In this document: positions 31,475-42,260 of the stretch, in pieces | Numbering within the stretch: position 1 is the stretch's first letter | How the letters are laid out: every line of letters begins with the position of its first letter | DNA from: Aralia elata | Taxonomy: Eukaryota; Streptophyta; Magnoliopsida; Apiales; Araliaceae | NCBI GenBank assembly: GCA_034770075.1 | Contig: CM068385.1 | Coordinates: forward strand, 72,732,479-72,796,478 | Direction of reading: 5' to 3' | DNA length: 64,000 nt | Translations under genes and position numbers: made by a program | The notes under the pieces: generated by a model | Told to the model about the DNA's origin: nothing | The model's input: only the letters and a program-made list of their open reading frames with translations | Database searches by the model: none

Positions 31475-32105
31475 ATCTGCCCAAAATGAATACGGATAAG
31501 AATACGAATACAGATACAGATATATACATATTAGTATCCTTTAATATTCGTATCTGTAATATGAATATATACATACACATTCTATTCTATATATACATAT
31601 GGTAAAACACTATATAAACAAATAAAACAACTATGTGTGTAAATCTATAAACAAATAATTATGCATTTTAAATAGGGATTTTTTAATTATTTTTTTCCCC
31701 TTTTGCACTGCCTAAATTTACATTCGAAATCCCTGCAACGTCATGGAGCCCATTAGCTAGTGAGGCAAGATTGACATAATGAATATTAATTACAGGTCCA
31801 GTGGAATGCCTAAGCTTCAAACTAGCAATAGCTGTCTCATTTCACTTTAACAAAGTATTCGCCAAAAATATCACCACCAAAACAGGATTGAATTTGCAAC
31901 ACAAAAAGATTCAAAAAAAAAAAATTTAAATCCCACAAACCTGATCACCAATAAAGCCAAATTCCGCCCGGAAAACATTTCTTTCCTGATAGAAAGCTCA
32001 TGAACTTGTCTGAAAACTTGCCCACCTGTATAAAGTGTTGATAAAGAACATCTAAATAAATTAGATCTCTAAATAAAAAAAAACACTAAATAAAAAATGT
32101 ATTTG

Positions 32106-32156
<51 letters not shown>

Positions 32157-32380
32157 CTTTCTGAAACATTTGAATGGGTGAATTTTCTCATTTTTAATCT
32201 CAAAATGGTTTTTTGAACAAGTTTAGTAGTAACTTTGTCTTAATAAAATAGGGAAAATGGTCTTACGGTTTGATGATGATTAGCCATTTTATGTGTGGTT
32301 TAAAGCTGATGTTTGTTTTGGTAATGGTTAATACTTTGGGATACCCTTTTTATATATAGGCTAATTTCATATATCATCAC
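31475..32380. other. Intergenic, contains (TA)24; Athila target TSD at its end
   Basis: No supported gene. (TA)n is at 32107-32154. ATCAC at 32376-32380 is the left TSD copy of the Athila element. Confidence 0.6.
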
Positions 32381-33657
32381 TGATGAGTGGGTATTTTACC
32401 CACTAATTAGGTATTTTTAGACTTAATATTTTGCGTGTTTTAAAGTATTTTAGGACATTTTATTTGTTTAAGTTGGATTTTGTAGGAAAATGCGGCTGAC
32501 TAGGCGAATCGGGCAATTTTGGGCATGGAGTGGCAGTTTCGTAAATAAGCTGAAGTTGAAAGCTGGGGCTTCCAGTTTGTGAAGGATTTGGAAGCTGGGG
32601 CTTTGGGACGCAGAAAGTTATGAAAATTCTTTCCAACTGGATGAAGGATAGAGGAGTTCTAATTGTTTATGGAGGCTCTAAACCTAATTTTGAGAAGGGA
32701 ACTTCAAGTATAAAAGGGAGAGGAGTTTTCTAACAAAGGCTAGCTTTGGATATTCAGAGATTGAAGCAGAGATTAGAATTTGGAGATTGAGGATTCAAGG
32801 GAAGCTCACAAGGAATTCAGACTGAAGACGTGAAGGCGAAAGGAGACTTTGACAGAGTTTTTCTTACTCCTTATGTTTTTCAGATTGTAATTAATTGTGA
32901 TGACTTATTTTGGATATTTGGTTTTTAATTCTAGCATGAACTAAATTTATAATTAAGGCTACAATTGAACCATTATTGATTATGGATTAATTATTTATTT
33001 GATTCCAATTATTATTTCATTATTGAGTTGTCTATCATATCTGTGTTAATTAAGTAATTGCCTGATCAACAATTAGTGGGATACTCTAGGTGAATTCGGG
33101 AGATGAAATCTAGGGTTAGATCTTGATATGATAACATGTATTCTTGATTATTTGCATGGGATAAATAATTGGGATTGTGAAGTGAATAGGGATATCTCTT
33201 CGCTGCATGTAACTCATGGGAATTGGTTCTTAATAAATTTAACTCCATTGTTTTGTATAGGAATATCGCATCATTAATTGAGTTAGATAAATTTATTTGA
33301 TCACTTGGAAAAGGGCTTATAAAATAAAGTGAATTCCTGTTAACAACTCGAATGAATTTAATAATTGGATAGATTTGATACATTGATTCATATGACATAA
33401 TTGGAGATATTGTAGTCTTAAGTCTTAATCATCTGAAAATCAACCTTAGTGTTAGATAATTTTCTTAGTTAACGTCATTAGTCAAATTCATAATCAAAAT
33501 TTGTGATCGTTTTAAATAGAAATTGAATTGGTATTAAATTAGTAGTTGGAGTTTATTTAACTGGATTCCTTGTGGGTTCGACACTTGTTACTTATTCTAT
33601 ATTACTTGTTGATCACGTACACTTGCGCGTAATTATTGATTGCTAAAATTGACAACA
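32381..33657 (+). repeat. Athila 5' LTR (1277 bp)
   Basis: It starts TGATGAGTGGGTATTTTACC and ends TTGACAACA. The start is supported by the flanking TSD. AAGTATAAAAGGGAGAGGAG at about 32708-32727 contains the probable TATA box. The closing part is AT-rich with no gene. Confidence 0.95.
32712..32720 (+). promoter_or_regulatory. TATA box of the Athila 5' LTR
   Basis: TATAAAAGG within the LTR, about 330 bp from its start. The same box is in the 3' LTR near 42577. It is the likely core promoter of the genomic transcript. Confidence 0.7.
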
Positions 33658-33663
33658 AGTTTT

Positions 33664-33681
33664 TGGCGCCGTTGCCGGGGA
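33664..33681 (+). other. Athila primer binding site (tRNA-Asp type)
   Basis: TGGCGCCGTTGCCGGGGA, the hallmark PBS of Athila elements, complementary to the 3' end of plant tRNA-Asp. It lies six bases after the LTR. Confidence 0.95.
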
Positions 33682-33798
33682 ATCCGTAGTTTAAATATTA
33701 ATTCCATATTAGTTTCAATCAATTCGGTTTTAGTTTAAACACTTTTTTTTTTATTTTAATTTTTCTTATTTTGTTTCTTCTTTCCGCAGGTAGCTCAA

Positions 33799-34896
33799 TT
33801 GTGTATGCACACTAGATCTAAGGGTAAAAAGGAGCTTTTGTTATACACCGAGGACATTGAGAAGAAGTTCCGGAAATTAAGATTGAATAGTGAAGAAAAA
33901 CTGGCAGAGGGAGAAGAAATTCCTTTAAACATGGCTGGGGAAGAGCAAAGGTCAATTAGGGATTATGCCACGCCTACAGTTACAGATATTCAGTCTAGCA
34001 TTCGGAGACTTGCGATCAATGCGAACAGCTATGAGATAAAACCGGGTACGATTCAAATGTTACAGAATTCGGGACAGTTTGGGGGTAGTCCGAATGATGA
34101 CCCGAGTGAACACATCAGAAGTTTCTTAGAAATCTGCGACACCTTCAAGTGTAACAACGTTACAGAAGAAGCTATAAGGTTAAGACTTTTTCCATTCACA
34201 CTGAGAGATAAAGCAAAGAGTTGGCTACATTCTTTGCCACCAGGTTCAATCACGGCTTGGGACGACTTAGCTCAAAAATTTCTGGCTAAGTTATTTCCAC
34301 CAGCAAAGACGGCAAGACTAAGAAATGAAATTCACACTTTCACCCAGTTTGACTCAGAAACATTGAATGAGGCATGGGAACGGTTTAAGGACTTGCTTCG
34401 AAAGTGTCCGCACCATGGAATCCAGAAATGGTTGCAGGTACAAACGTTCTGCGATGGATTGGATGGTCCTACGAGGGCTAGTGTTGATGCAGCTGCTGGA
34501 GGTGCCATCATGGGTAAGAATATTGATGAAGCTTTCCAATTGTTAGAAACAATGGCAACCAATAACTACCAGTGGCCTACGGCACGGTTAAATCAGTCAA
34601 AAACAGCAGGGAAAATAGAAGTCGATGCAGTTACAGCCTTAGCAGCCCAGATGTCCGCTCTAACGAGGAAGATAGATTCATGGGGACCGCGATCAGTTGC
34701 ACAGGTGGCGATAATTTGTGAACAGTGTGCAGGAGAGCACTCCACAGATCAGTGTCCTATAAATGCAGAGTCGGCTCAGTTTGTAGGAAGATATAACAGA
34801 CCGCCAGCACCGTATCAGAATGCTTATAATCCGGGTTGGAGGAACCATCCGGGTTTCTCTTGGAGTAACAATCAAGCTCAAACTCAGGCTCCATGA
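33799..34896 (+). pseudogene. Athila gag, closed by an in-frame TGA
   Basis: 365 codons from the first ATG after the PBS. A gag core contains DDPSEHIRSFLEICDTFK, AIRLRLFPFTLRDKAKSWLH, WDDLAQKFLAKLFPP and ETLNEAWERFKDLLRKCPHH, all typical of Athila gag. A zinc knuckle (CEQCAGEHSTDQC, residues 307-319, CX2CX3HX4C) follows. The TGA at 34894-34896 interrupts a frame that continues without shift into pol at 34897, so in the intact family gag and pol are one long frame. Gag would assemble the particle and bind RNA. Truncated gag of this length might still be translated, so partial function is conceivable. Confidence 0.92.
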
Positions 34897-37800
34897 CCAC
34901 AGAACCCACCCGGTTTTCAAAATCAAGGTCCACAGCAGGCGGAAAGGAAGCCGAATTTAGAAGATGCGTTGGCAAAGTTCATTGTAGCTACCGATAAGAG
35001 GATGACAGAGCAAGATAAGTTGTTGAATCAGGTAGATTTAAATGTGAAGAGCCAAGCGGTATCAATCAGAAATTTGGAGAATCAGATGGGCCAGATAGCT
35101 CAAGCATTGAACACTCGTCTTCACGGAGCACTACCGAGTGATACTGAAATTAATCCGAGTGGGAAAGAGCATTGCAAAGCTGTAACTTTAAGAAGCGGAA
35201 AAGAGCTAACTGAGGTGGTGAAGGGAAGTGAGAAGCAAAAATCTACTGAAAATAACGGGGTAGTCACTGAGGAAAATGTAGGCGATGATACCGAGTCAGA
35301 AAAGAGTCCAGAAGAGGAGGTAAAACTTAATGTAAGCAAGCAAAGAAGTGTAGTGCCTCCACTTCCATTCCCTCAGAGATTTCAGAAATCCAAATTAGAC
35401 AAACAATTCTCAAAATTTTTGGAGGTCTTTAAGAAGCTTCATATCAACATTCCTTTTGCAGAAGCTTTGGAACAAATGCCCAGTTATGCCAAATTCATGA
35501 AGGAAGTCTTGTCAAAGAAACGGAAATTGGGTGAATTTGAGACAGTGGCACTAACCGAAGAGTGCAGTGCAATCTTGCAAAATAAATTACCGCCGAAATT
35601 GAAGGATCCGGGTAGTTTCACGATTCCGTGCGTGATAGGTAATCAGTTTTCTGGGAGGGCATTGTGCGATTTGGGAGCGAGTATCAACTTAATGCCATTA
35701 TCAGTTTACATTCAGCTTGGGTTGAAAGCACCAAAACCGACAAATATCAGCTTGCAGTTAGCAGATCGGTCAGTAACCTATCCGAGGGGAATTGTGGAAG
35801 ACATTCTGGTAAAGGTTGACAAGTTCATTTTTCCGGCTGATTTCATCATTCTTGATTACGAGGAGGACAAAGAAATCCCAATTATATTGGGTCGACCATT
35901 CTTAGCAACAGGGAAAACTTTGATAGATGTGCAGAAGGGTGAATTGACAATGAGAGTTAACGATCAGGAAGTCACTTTCAATGTGTTCAAATCAATGAAA
36001 TTCCCTGAAGAAGCCGAGGTATGCTCGCGAATTGACATAGTGGAAGAGGCAGTGTTCGAGGTATTCAACAGAACTTACTTAGCAGATCCACTAGAGGCGG
36101 CATTAACTAGTTCTGATGAAATTGACGACTTGGATCAGATGGATTATGTGAAAATACTTGATGCGGTACCAATATCTCGGAAATTCAACAAGCAATTTGA
36201 TAGTTTAGATCGTACCAAAGAAGTAGAGAAGCAATCTAAAACGTCAATGGAGGAACCACCGGTCCTAGAACTCAAACCCCTTCCCACTCATCTAAGGTAT
36301 GCTTACTTAGGCGATTCCAACACTTTACCGATAATAGTTTCTGCTCATTTAAATGAAATCCAAGAAGAAAAACTATTGAGGGTGTTGCGCGAGTTTAAGA
36401 CAGCAATTGGGTGGACCATAGCTGATATAAAGGGCATTAGCCCATCGTTTTGCATGCATAAAATCTTGCTCGAGGAAGAGGCAAAACCAGTAATTGAGCA
36501 GCAGAGAAGATTAAATCCAATCATGAAGGATGTGGTGAAAAAGGAAATCATCAAGTGGTTGGATGCGGGAATAATATATCCAATTTCAGATAGCTCTTGG
36601 GTCAGTCCTGTGCATTGTGTACCAAAGAAAGGCGGAATGACTGTGGTAGCAAACGAATATAACGAGCTCATCCCAACACGGACTGTGACTGGGTGGAGAG
36701 TGTGTATTGATTACCGCAAATTGAACAAGGCGACTCGTAAGGATCATTTTCCCTTGCCTTTCATTGACCAGATGTTGGATAGGTTAGCGGGTCATCAATT
36801 TTACTGTCTTTTGGATGGATATTCAGGATATAACCAGATTGCAATCGCTCCGGAAGACCAAGAGAAGACCACGTTCACTTGTCCTTATGGAACTTTCGCT
36901 TTCCGAAGGATGTCATTTGGTCTTTGCAACGCACCGGCCACATTCCAGAGAAGTATGATGGCTATTTTCTCGGATATGGTCGAACAGAATTTGGAAGTCT
37001 TCATGGATGATTTCTCGGTCTTTGGAGACAGTTTTGATCGGTGTCTGAATAATCTGATTTTAGTATTAAAAAGGTGTGTGGAGACGAATCTGGTACTCAA
37101 TTGGGAAAAATGTCACTTCATGGTAAGTGAAGGTATAATATTGGGTCATAAGGTCTCCGCAGGAGGAATTGAGGTGGATCCAGCCAAGATAGAAGCAATT
37201 GACAAATTACCTCCACCTACTTCAGTAAAGGGAATTCGGAGTTTTCTCGGTCATGCAGGCTTTTATCGGCGTTTCATAAAAGACTTCTCCAAAATTTCCA
37301 AACCATTATGCACACTCCTTGAGAAAGATGCTCCTTTCAAAATTGATCAATCGTGCATCGATGCATTTGAAGTACTGAAGAAGAAATTGGTGTCAGCTCC
37401 GATCATAGTTGCTCCTGATTGGTCCATTCCATTTGAACTTATGTGCGATGCAAGTGATTTCGCAGTTGGAGCGGTTTTGGGGCAACGTAGAGATAAGATA
37501 TTTCACACAATCTACTACGCAAGCAAGACTCTCACGGGTGCTCAGCTCAATTATACAACAACTGAGAAAGAATTACTTGCGGTGGTGTTTGCTTTTGACA
37601 AGTTTCGGGCATATCTAGTTGGGACTAAGGTGATAGTTTTTACGGATCATTCGGCAATCAAGTATCTGATTGAGAAGAAAGATGCAAAGCCAAGGTTGAT
37701 TCGTTGGGTTCTTCTCTTGCAAGAATTCGACTTAGAGATCCGAGACAGGAAAGGCACAGAAAATCAGGTCGCTGATCATCTTTCCAGATTAGAAAACTCC

Positions 37801-38634
37801 GAAGTGATACCAGATGAATTAGTGATCAACGAATCGTTTCCGGATGAGCAATTGTTTCGGATCACGACGAAAGTGCCTTGGTATGCGGATTTTGTCAATT
37901 ATCTGGTAAGCAACGTCCTCCCTCCGGATTTGAGTTTTCAACAACGAAAGAAATTTCTTCATGATGTCAAGCAATATTTCTGGGAGGAGCCGTTCTTGTT
38001 CAAGACTTGTGCAGACCAAATGATCAGGCGATGTGTGCCCGGTGAAGAGATGGATAGCATCCTAACTCATTGTCATTCTTCAGAGTATGGTGGGCACTAT
38101 GGAGGCGAACGGACAGCGGCAAAAGTGCTCCAATCAGGTTTTTTCTGGCCCTCGTTGTTCAAAGACGCTCATCTTTTTGTCCTAAAGTGTGACCGATGCC
38201 AACGGGTTGGAAATATCTCTAAGCGGAACGAAGTGCCTCTCAACAACATACTTGAAGTTGAACTTTTTGATGTATGGGGCATTGACTTTATGGGGGCATT
38301 TCCTTCATCATTAAACAATCAATATATATTATTGGCAGTGGACTATGTGTCAAAATGGGTTGAAGCAGCTGCTTTACCCACCAATGATGCCAAGGTTGTT
38401 TTGCGGTTCTTACGGAAGAACATTTTCACCAGGTTCGGAACACCACGAGCCATAATCAGTGATGAAGGTACCCATTTCTGCAATAAACACTTCGCTAAGC
38501 TTCTTGTTTCGTATGGGGTTCAACACAAAATAGCTACGGCTTACCATCCCCAAACAAATGGTCAAGCCGAAGTGTCAAATCGCGAGATTAAGGGCATCTT
38601 GGAGAAAGTCGTGAATCCGTCACGTAAGGATTAG
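34897..38634 (+). pseudogene. Athila pol: protease, RT, RNase H, integrase
   Basis: Same frame as gag, closed by TAG at 38632-38634. Numbered from 34969: protease DLGAS at 234-238; RT with VCIDYRKLNKATRKDHFPLP and catalytic FMDDF (Asp680, Asp681); RNase H with CDASDFAVGAVLG (Asp827); integrase zinc domain starting at His1034 with Cys1074 and Cys1077; integrase core Asp1106, Asp1165 and Glu1201, the normal D,D35E spacing. All catalytic residues are kept. This long open stretch with intact active sites fits a recent insertion; the nonsense codons at either end are the damage. It would supply all enzymes for reverse transcription and integration. Confidence 0.94.
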
Positions 38635-39177
38635 GCGATGAAGTTAGATGATGCTTTATGGGCATATCGCACAACATATAAGAACCCCATCGGAATGTCA
38701 CCGTATCGAATGGTTTATGGAAAAGCGTGTCATTTACCGGTGGAGCTGGAACATAAAGCGTATTGGGCCATCCGTAAGTTAAACTTTGATCTCCAAGCTT
38801 CGGGCGAGAAGCGGCTTCTTCAATTGAACGAGATGGATGAATTTCGACATCGCGCGTATGAAAATGCCAAACTCTATAAGGAAAAAGTTAAGAAATGACA
38901 TGACAAACGTATCCTTGATCGGAAGTTCGAACCGGGACAGACAGTTTTGCTATTCAATTCCAGGTTGCGTCTTTTTCCCGGCAAATTAAAATCAAGATGG
39001 TCGGGACCATTCGTGGTTACTTCAGTCGCTCCGCATGGTGCTATTGAGGTTGAAGAACCCAATTCAAAGCGGACGTTCAAAGTTAACGGTCAGAGATTGA
39101 AACACTACTGGGGGGGTGATATCGATCGCCAATCATCATCGATATATCTTACGTCGGTCGATCAAGCAGACATCTGA
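38635..39177 (+). pseudogene. Athila integrase C-terminal part, two further segments
   Basis: It continues in the gag-pol frame after the TAG. 38638-38898 has LDDALWAYRTTYKNPIGMSPYR and VYGKACHLPVELEHKAYWA, hallmark Athila integrase motifs. TGA at 38896-38898 closes it. 38899-39177 then encodes the GPF-type C-terminal domain (SRWSGPFVVTSVAPHGAIEV) and ends at a natural stop, 39175-39177. Family comparison suggests the two internal stops replaced Trp codons (G to A changes). Confidence 0.9.
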
Positions 39178-39431
39178 TACCATCAAGGTCGTCGGGCTGA
39201 CGACGTTAAACCAAGCGCTTTTGGGAGGCAACCCAACAATCTTTCGTATCATTATTTTTAGTTTAATTTAGTTTATAGATTATAGTTAGATTCTTCGTAT
39301 TTTAGTTAGTAATTCTTCTTGATCTTCATTCTAATTCATGCTTCAATTTAGTTTCAGGGATAATTTGTGGTTCTGAGTGATGCTGGTGTTTCAAGGTTAA
39401 TGAGAAAACTTGAGTTTGGATCCTGCATGTC
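39178..39431 (+). other. Athila intergenic region between pol and palindrome array
   Basis: AT-rich with no supported ORF. A plus frame at 39367-39675 runs through the palindromes and has no support beyond being open. Confidence 0.5.
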
Positions 39432-39693
39432 GACGCCCCGGCTTCAAATCAAGCCTAAGTGTCAAAGCCCCGGCGTCGCCCTACCATTTTGTCTCTGCAT
39501 AGCGAAGCCCCGGCGTCCAACTAAGAGCAAATGCAACGCCCCGGCGTCGCCCTCACATTATGTCTCGGCATGCCGACGCCCCGGCGTCCAAATCCAGTCA
39601 AAATCCAACGCCCCGGCGTCGAAAGGGAAATCCAGTTCCTGCATGCCGAAGCCCCGGCGTCCAACTGCTATATAAATTCGACGCCCCGGCGTT
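39432..39693 (+). repeat. Array of eight GC-rich palindromes (GACGCCCCGGCGTC)
   Basis: Copies start at 39432, 39466, 39505, 39536, 39575, 39607, 39649 and 39680. The full form is a 14-bp perfect palindrome; others differ by one or two bases at the edges. Start-to-start distances are 34, 39, 31, 39, 32, 42 and 31, so short and long spacings alternate with a dimer period of about 70-74 bp. Linkers are dissimilar except for recurring TGCATG-type words, so the palindrome itself appears to be what is kept. A TATA box lies between the last two copies. Confidence 0.95.
39669..39676 (+). promoter_or_regulatory. Putative internal promoter TATA box before Athila ORF3
   Basis: TATATAAA lies between the seventh and eighth palindromes and 288 bp upstream of the ORF3 start. 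It is followed by a pyrimidine-rich stretch (39772-39830, many CTTC) resembling plant 5' UTRs. Taken with the palindrome array it suggests a separate transcript for ORF3. This is inference; splicing from the LTR transcript is the alternative. Confidence 0.5.
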
Positions 39694-39963
39694 GGTCCAA
39701 CAATTCGAATTTTATTGAAGAGGCATATCAGGTGAGATTGTTCCAACTCTTCATTACCTACTTTAATTAGAACTCTCTTCCTTCTTTTCCTTCTCTACTT
39801 CGAATTCTTTTCTTCTTCTCCTTTTCTTCCTAACACAAAACCCTAGTTCATTCTCATCCACTCTTGGTTATTCAACATTCAAGCAACATCTCCTTTCTCG
39901 GATCCAACCATAGGCACAACAAACTTTCTTTTTCTTCCTAATTACTATATCTCTCCACTCACG

Positions 39964-41196
39964 GTGAACATCATGTCTTCGAAACGTCGTCGCGGTGAGG
40001 GATCATCCTCGGCCCCGCCTAAACCATATGATAAAAAGAAATTTATTAGTGCCGAGGCTTCCGATCGTTTCACCGCGTTAATCAACAAAACACTTGTTCC
40101 AGAGCGGGGACTTCGCCCCGATGAAACTCAGGATGGTGATATTGCCGTAATGATTGCTGAGTGGGATTGGTTTACATTCACTGAGCAACCCGAACCGGCG
40201 GTGATTCAAATTGTGAAAGAATTTTATGCCAATGCCAAAGATCACAATTTCTATCGGGTCCAAGTGCGGGGAAAGACTGTATCGTTCCATAGTGATGTAA
40301 TCAATCGTTATTACAACCTTTTGACGATAAAAGATGATGATTATGTGACGTATGTGAAACAGGGCCCGGATTATGAGTTGATTGCGCAACAAATGTGTCA
40401 ACCTGGTACTGTTTGGAAAGTGATGGATAAGGCTGCCATGCACGTTCCGTTGTCTTCACTAAATCGCTATGTCAAGGCGTGGTATGCTTTTCTTTGTGCT
40501 AAGCTCATGCCGACTACTCATGTTAGCGATATCATGAAGGAGAGGGCTGTTCTCCTCTACTGTTTGGTGCGTGGCATGTCCATTGATGTGGGTGAAGTGA
40601 TTGAGAGTTCCATCCTCCGAGCCCTTAAGCAAGGAACCAAGGGGGGTTTACCACATCCCTCCTTAATTTGTGGATTGTGTCAGCAGGCGGGCGTCAAATG
40701 GGCTCCTGATGCACCATTAGTACATCCGATGCCACCGATCGATCATTCCTTGATTGCGCGATATAAAGTTTGGCAAGGAGGAGAGTCTGATGTGCGTGGG
40801 CTGGGGTTCATTGTGCACCAAACTGAACAGCAGACTGATGAGTATCCCGCAGCTCCAGCTTCTACCATTGACGGTACTTCTTCCCATGGTGTTGATGATC
40901 GGTTTGGGAGATGGATGCAAAAGATGGATAAGCAACATGCTGATTTGACTAGACAGAACCAGCGCATTGCCAAACGCCAAGGTGTCATGTATTCCTATAA
41001 TGTTAATTTTAACACCGCCTTGGCTAAGATGTTTGCTCAGATGAACCCGACTGGCGAGCCCGTTCAATTTCCACAGCCGCCTAATTTGCCAGCTTACCCC
41101 CCTTCTGACTCGGATGCGAGCGAGCCTGCTGATGAGGATGATGAGGATGATGAGGCTGATGCGGATGACAGTGAGGAGGTTGATCGCGATGATTGA
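39964..41196 (+). CDS. Athila third ORF, intact 410-aa protein of unknown role
   Basis: It lies after pol in the position of the env-like ORF of Athila. Two in-frame ATGs occur at 39964 and 39973; the second begins MSSKRRRGEGSSS, a basic, possibly nuclear-targeting start. Residues about 25-260 carry the domain often annotated as a putative plant transposon protein (RFTALINKTLVPERGL, VIQIVKEFYANA, VRGKTVSFHSDVINRYY, WYAFLCAKLMPTTH, ERAVLLYCLVRGMSIDVGEVI). A Gln-rich segment near residues 290-340 may be coiled coil. The C-terminus is strongly acidic (DDEDDEADADDSEEVDRDD). I see no signal peptide or membrane segment, so it does not look like an envelope protein. It is uninterrupted although gag-pol is not. 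Confidence 0.85.
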   Translation: MNIMSSKRRRGEGSSSAPPKPYDKKKFISAEASDRFTALINKTLVPERGLRPDETQDGDIAVMIAEWDWFTFTEQPEPAVIQIVKEFYANAKDHNFYRVQVRGKTVSFHSDVINRYYNLLTIKDDDYVTYVKQGPDYELIAQQMCQPGTVWKVMDKAAMHVPLSSLNRYVKAWYAFLCAKLMPTTHVSDIMKERAVLLYCLVRGMSIDVGEVIESSILRALKQGTKGGLPHPSLICGLCQQAGVKWAPDAPLVHPMPPIDHSLIARYKVWQGGESDVRGLGFIVHQTEQQTDEYPAAPASTIDGTSSHGVDDRFGRWMQKMDKQHADLTRQNQRIAKRQGVMYSYNVNFNTALAKMFAQMNPTGEPVQFPQPPNLPAYPPSDSDASEPADEDDEDDEADADDSEEVDRDD

Positions 41197-41260
41197 CCTA
41201 GTCAGGGAAGTCCTCAGTTTCATTTTTCTTTCTTTTTCGCATGAGGACATTGCGTCATTT

Positions 41261-41271
41261 AAGTTTGGGGG
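41261..41271 (+). other. Upstream polypurine-like tract of Athila
   Basis: AAGTTTGGGGG, preceded by GCATGAGGACATTGCGTCATT. The block parallels the true 3' tract at 42250-42260, which has GCTTGAGGACAAGCAAATGTTT before it. The two blocks are about 990 bp apart. Confidence 0.65.
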
Positions 41272-42249
41272 TAGCGTAGTGTTTTGCATTGTGTGTTTTG
41301 CATTGTGCATAGTAGGATTGTTTTTCATATAGTTTATTTATTCATTTAGGATCTGTTGCGTGTGCATCTAGTTTTACTAGTTTTATTGTGATCATGCATA
41401 TATGTCATGTAGTTTACATCGAGTATAATTTGAGCATGATGATATATGGATTCTTGTGAGGGCCAGTGATAGGAACTTGTGAATTACGTGATAAATTGAA
41501 TGATTGTGATCATGATAACTAAGTTATTTCTTGGACATTTATTGGCTTTGTTTTATGGGAAACCCACCCTTGAATTAACTTATTGCATAAAGTTCAATGT
41601 GTTGGTTGGATAATGACTTGGTCTGATTGAAAGAATGTGAAGGTTTGGGAAAGATAAGAATCACCTTGTTGGTCTATTTCATTAAAAAAAAAAACAAAGA
41701 AAAAAAAAAGAAAAAAAAATCTATTGAATAAGCTTGATTAGTTATCTTTGTGGCCTCTGTTACTCGGATAAGCGCGCCCTAAAATCAATTGGTTTGGGAG
41801 TCGTTGGTCGAAAGTTCGTTACATGGGTAACTTTGAAAAGCCTAATGAAGATTAACATTGCACATGTCAAGATGAAGAAAAAAAAAAAGAGCGAGATGGA
41901 GCGTAAAACGCACTCGTTGCAAATAAAAGAAAAAAATGGAAGGAAAATGCATTGATATCTGTGATCATCTTTCGTTGAGCCGTAAGATTCTGGAGGTTGA
42001 CTGAGTTATAATTTGATTGACATGTTGACACGTGCATAAATATGATGGGTTGAAAATAAAATGGGTTGATAGTGTTTCAAGTTTAATTCATGTGGGAATG
42101 TGATCGATCATTCGAATTTCGGTTAAGGAACTTTGAGGCCGTCTATGGATATTTGAATTGATTTGTGCTTGAGTTAGTAGGATCATGCTAGTTAGTTGCA
42201 TTCATTTATGTTTTAGTTAATAGCATTGCTTGAGGACAAGCAAATGTTT
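41272..42249 (+). other. Athila 3' untranslated region
   Basis: No supported ORF. It has an A-rich run at 41684-41719 and a lysine-codon-rich open frame at 41734-41955 that I do not regard as a gene. Some words resemble the LTR and PPT neighbourhoods. Confidence 0.6.
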
Positions 42250-42260
42250 AAGTTTGGGGG
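42250..42260 (+). other. Athila 3' polypurine tract
   Basis: AAGTTTGGGGG directly abuts the 3' LTR (TATTTTACCC). Plus-strand DNA synthesis would start here. Confidence 0.85.

Noticed and set aside
31700..32080. Possible exon-like minus-strand fragment near 31940-32030
   Set aside because: A short open stretch with a moderately protein-like look, but no recognisable domain, no splice sites I trust and no second exon.
39367..39770. Small ORFs over the palindrome array (39367-39675, 39531-39770)
   Set aside because: They only read through GACGCCCCGGCGTC units; no start context, no homology, and frame not preserved between units.
39964..41196. Athila ORF3 as an envelope gene
   Set aside because: No signal peptide, no hydrophobic membrane segment and no fusion-like region are visible; the basic start and acidic tail argue against it.
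41734..41955. 73-aa Lys-rich ORF in the Athila 3' region
   Set aside because: A-rich low-complexity sequence; no family member is known to me.
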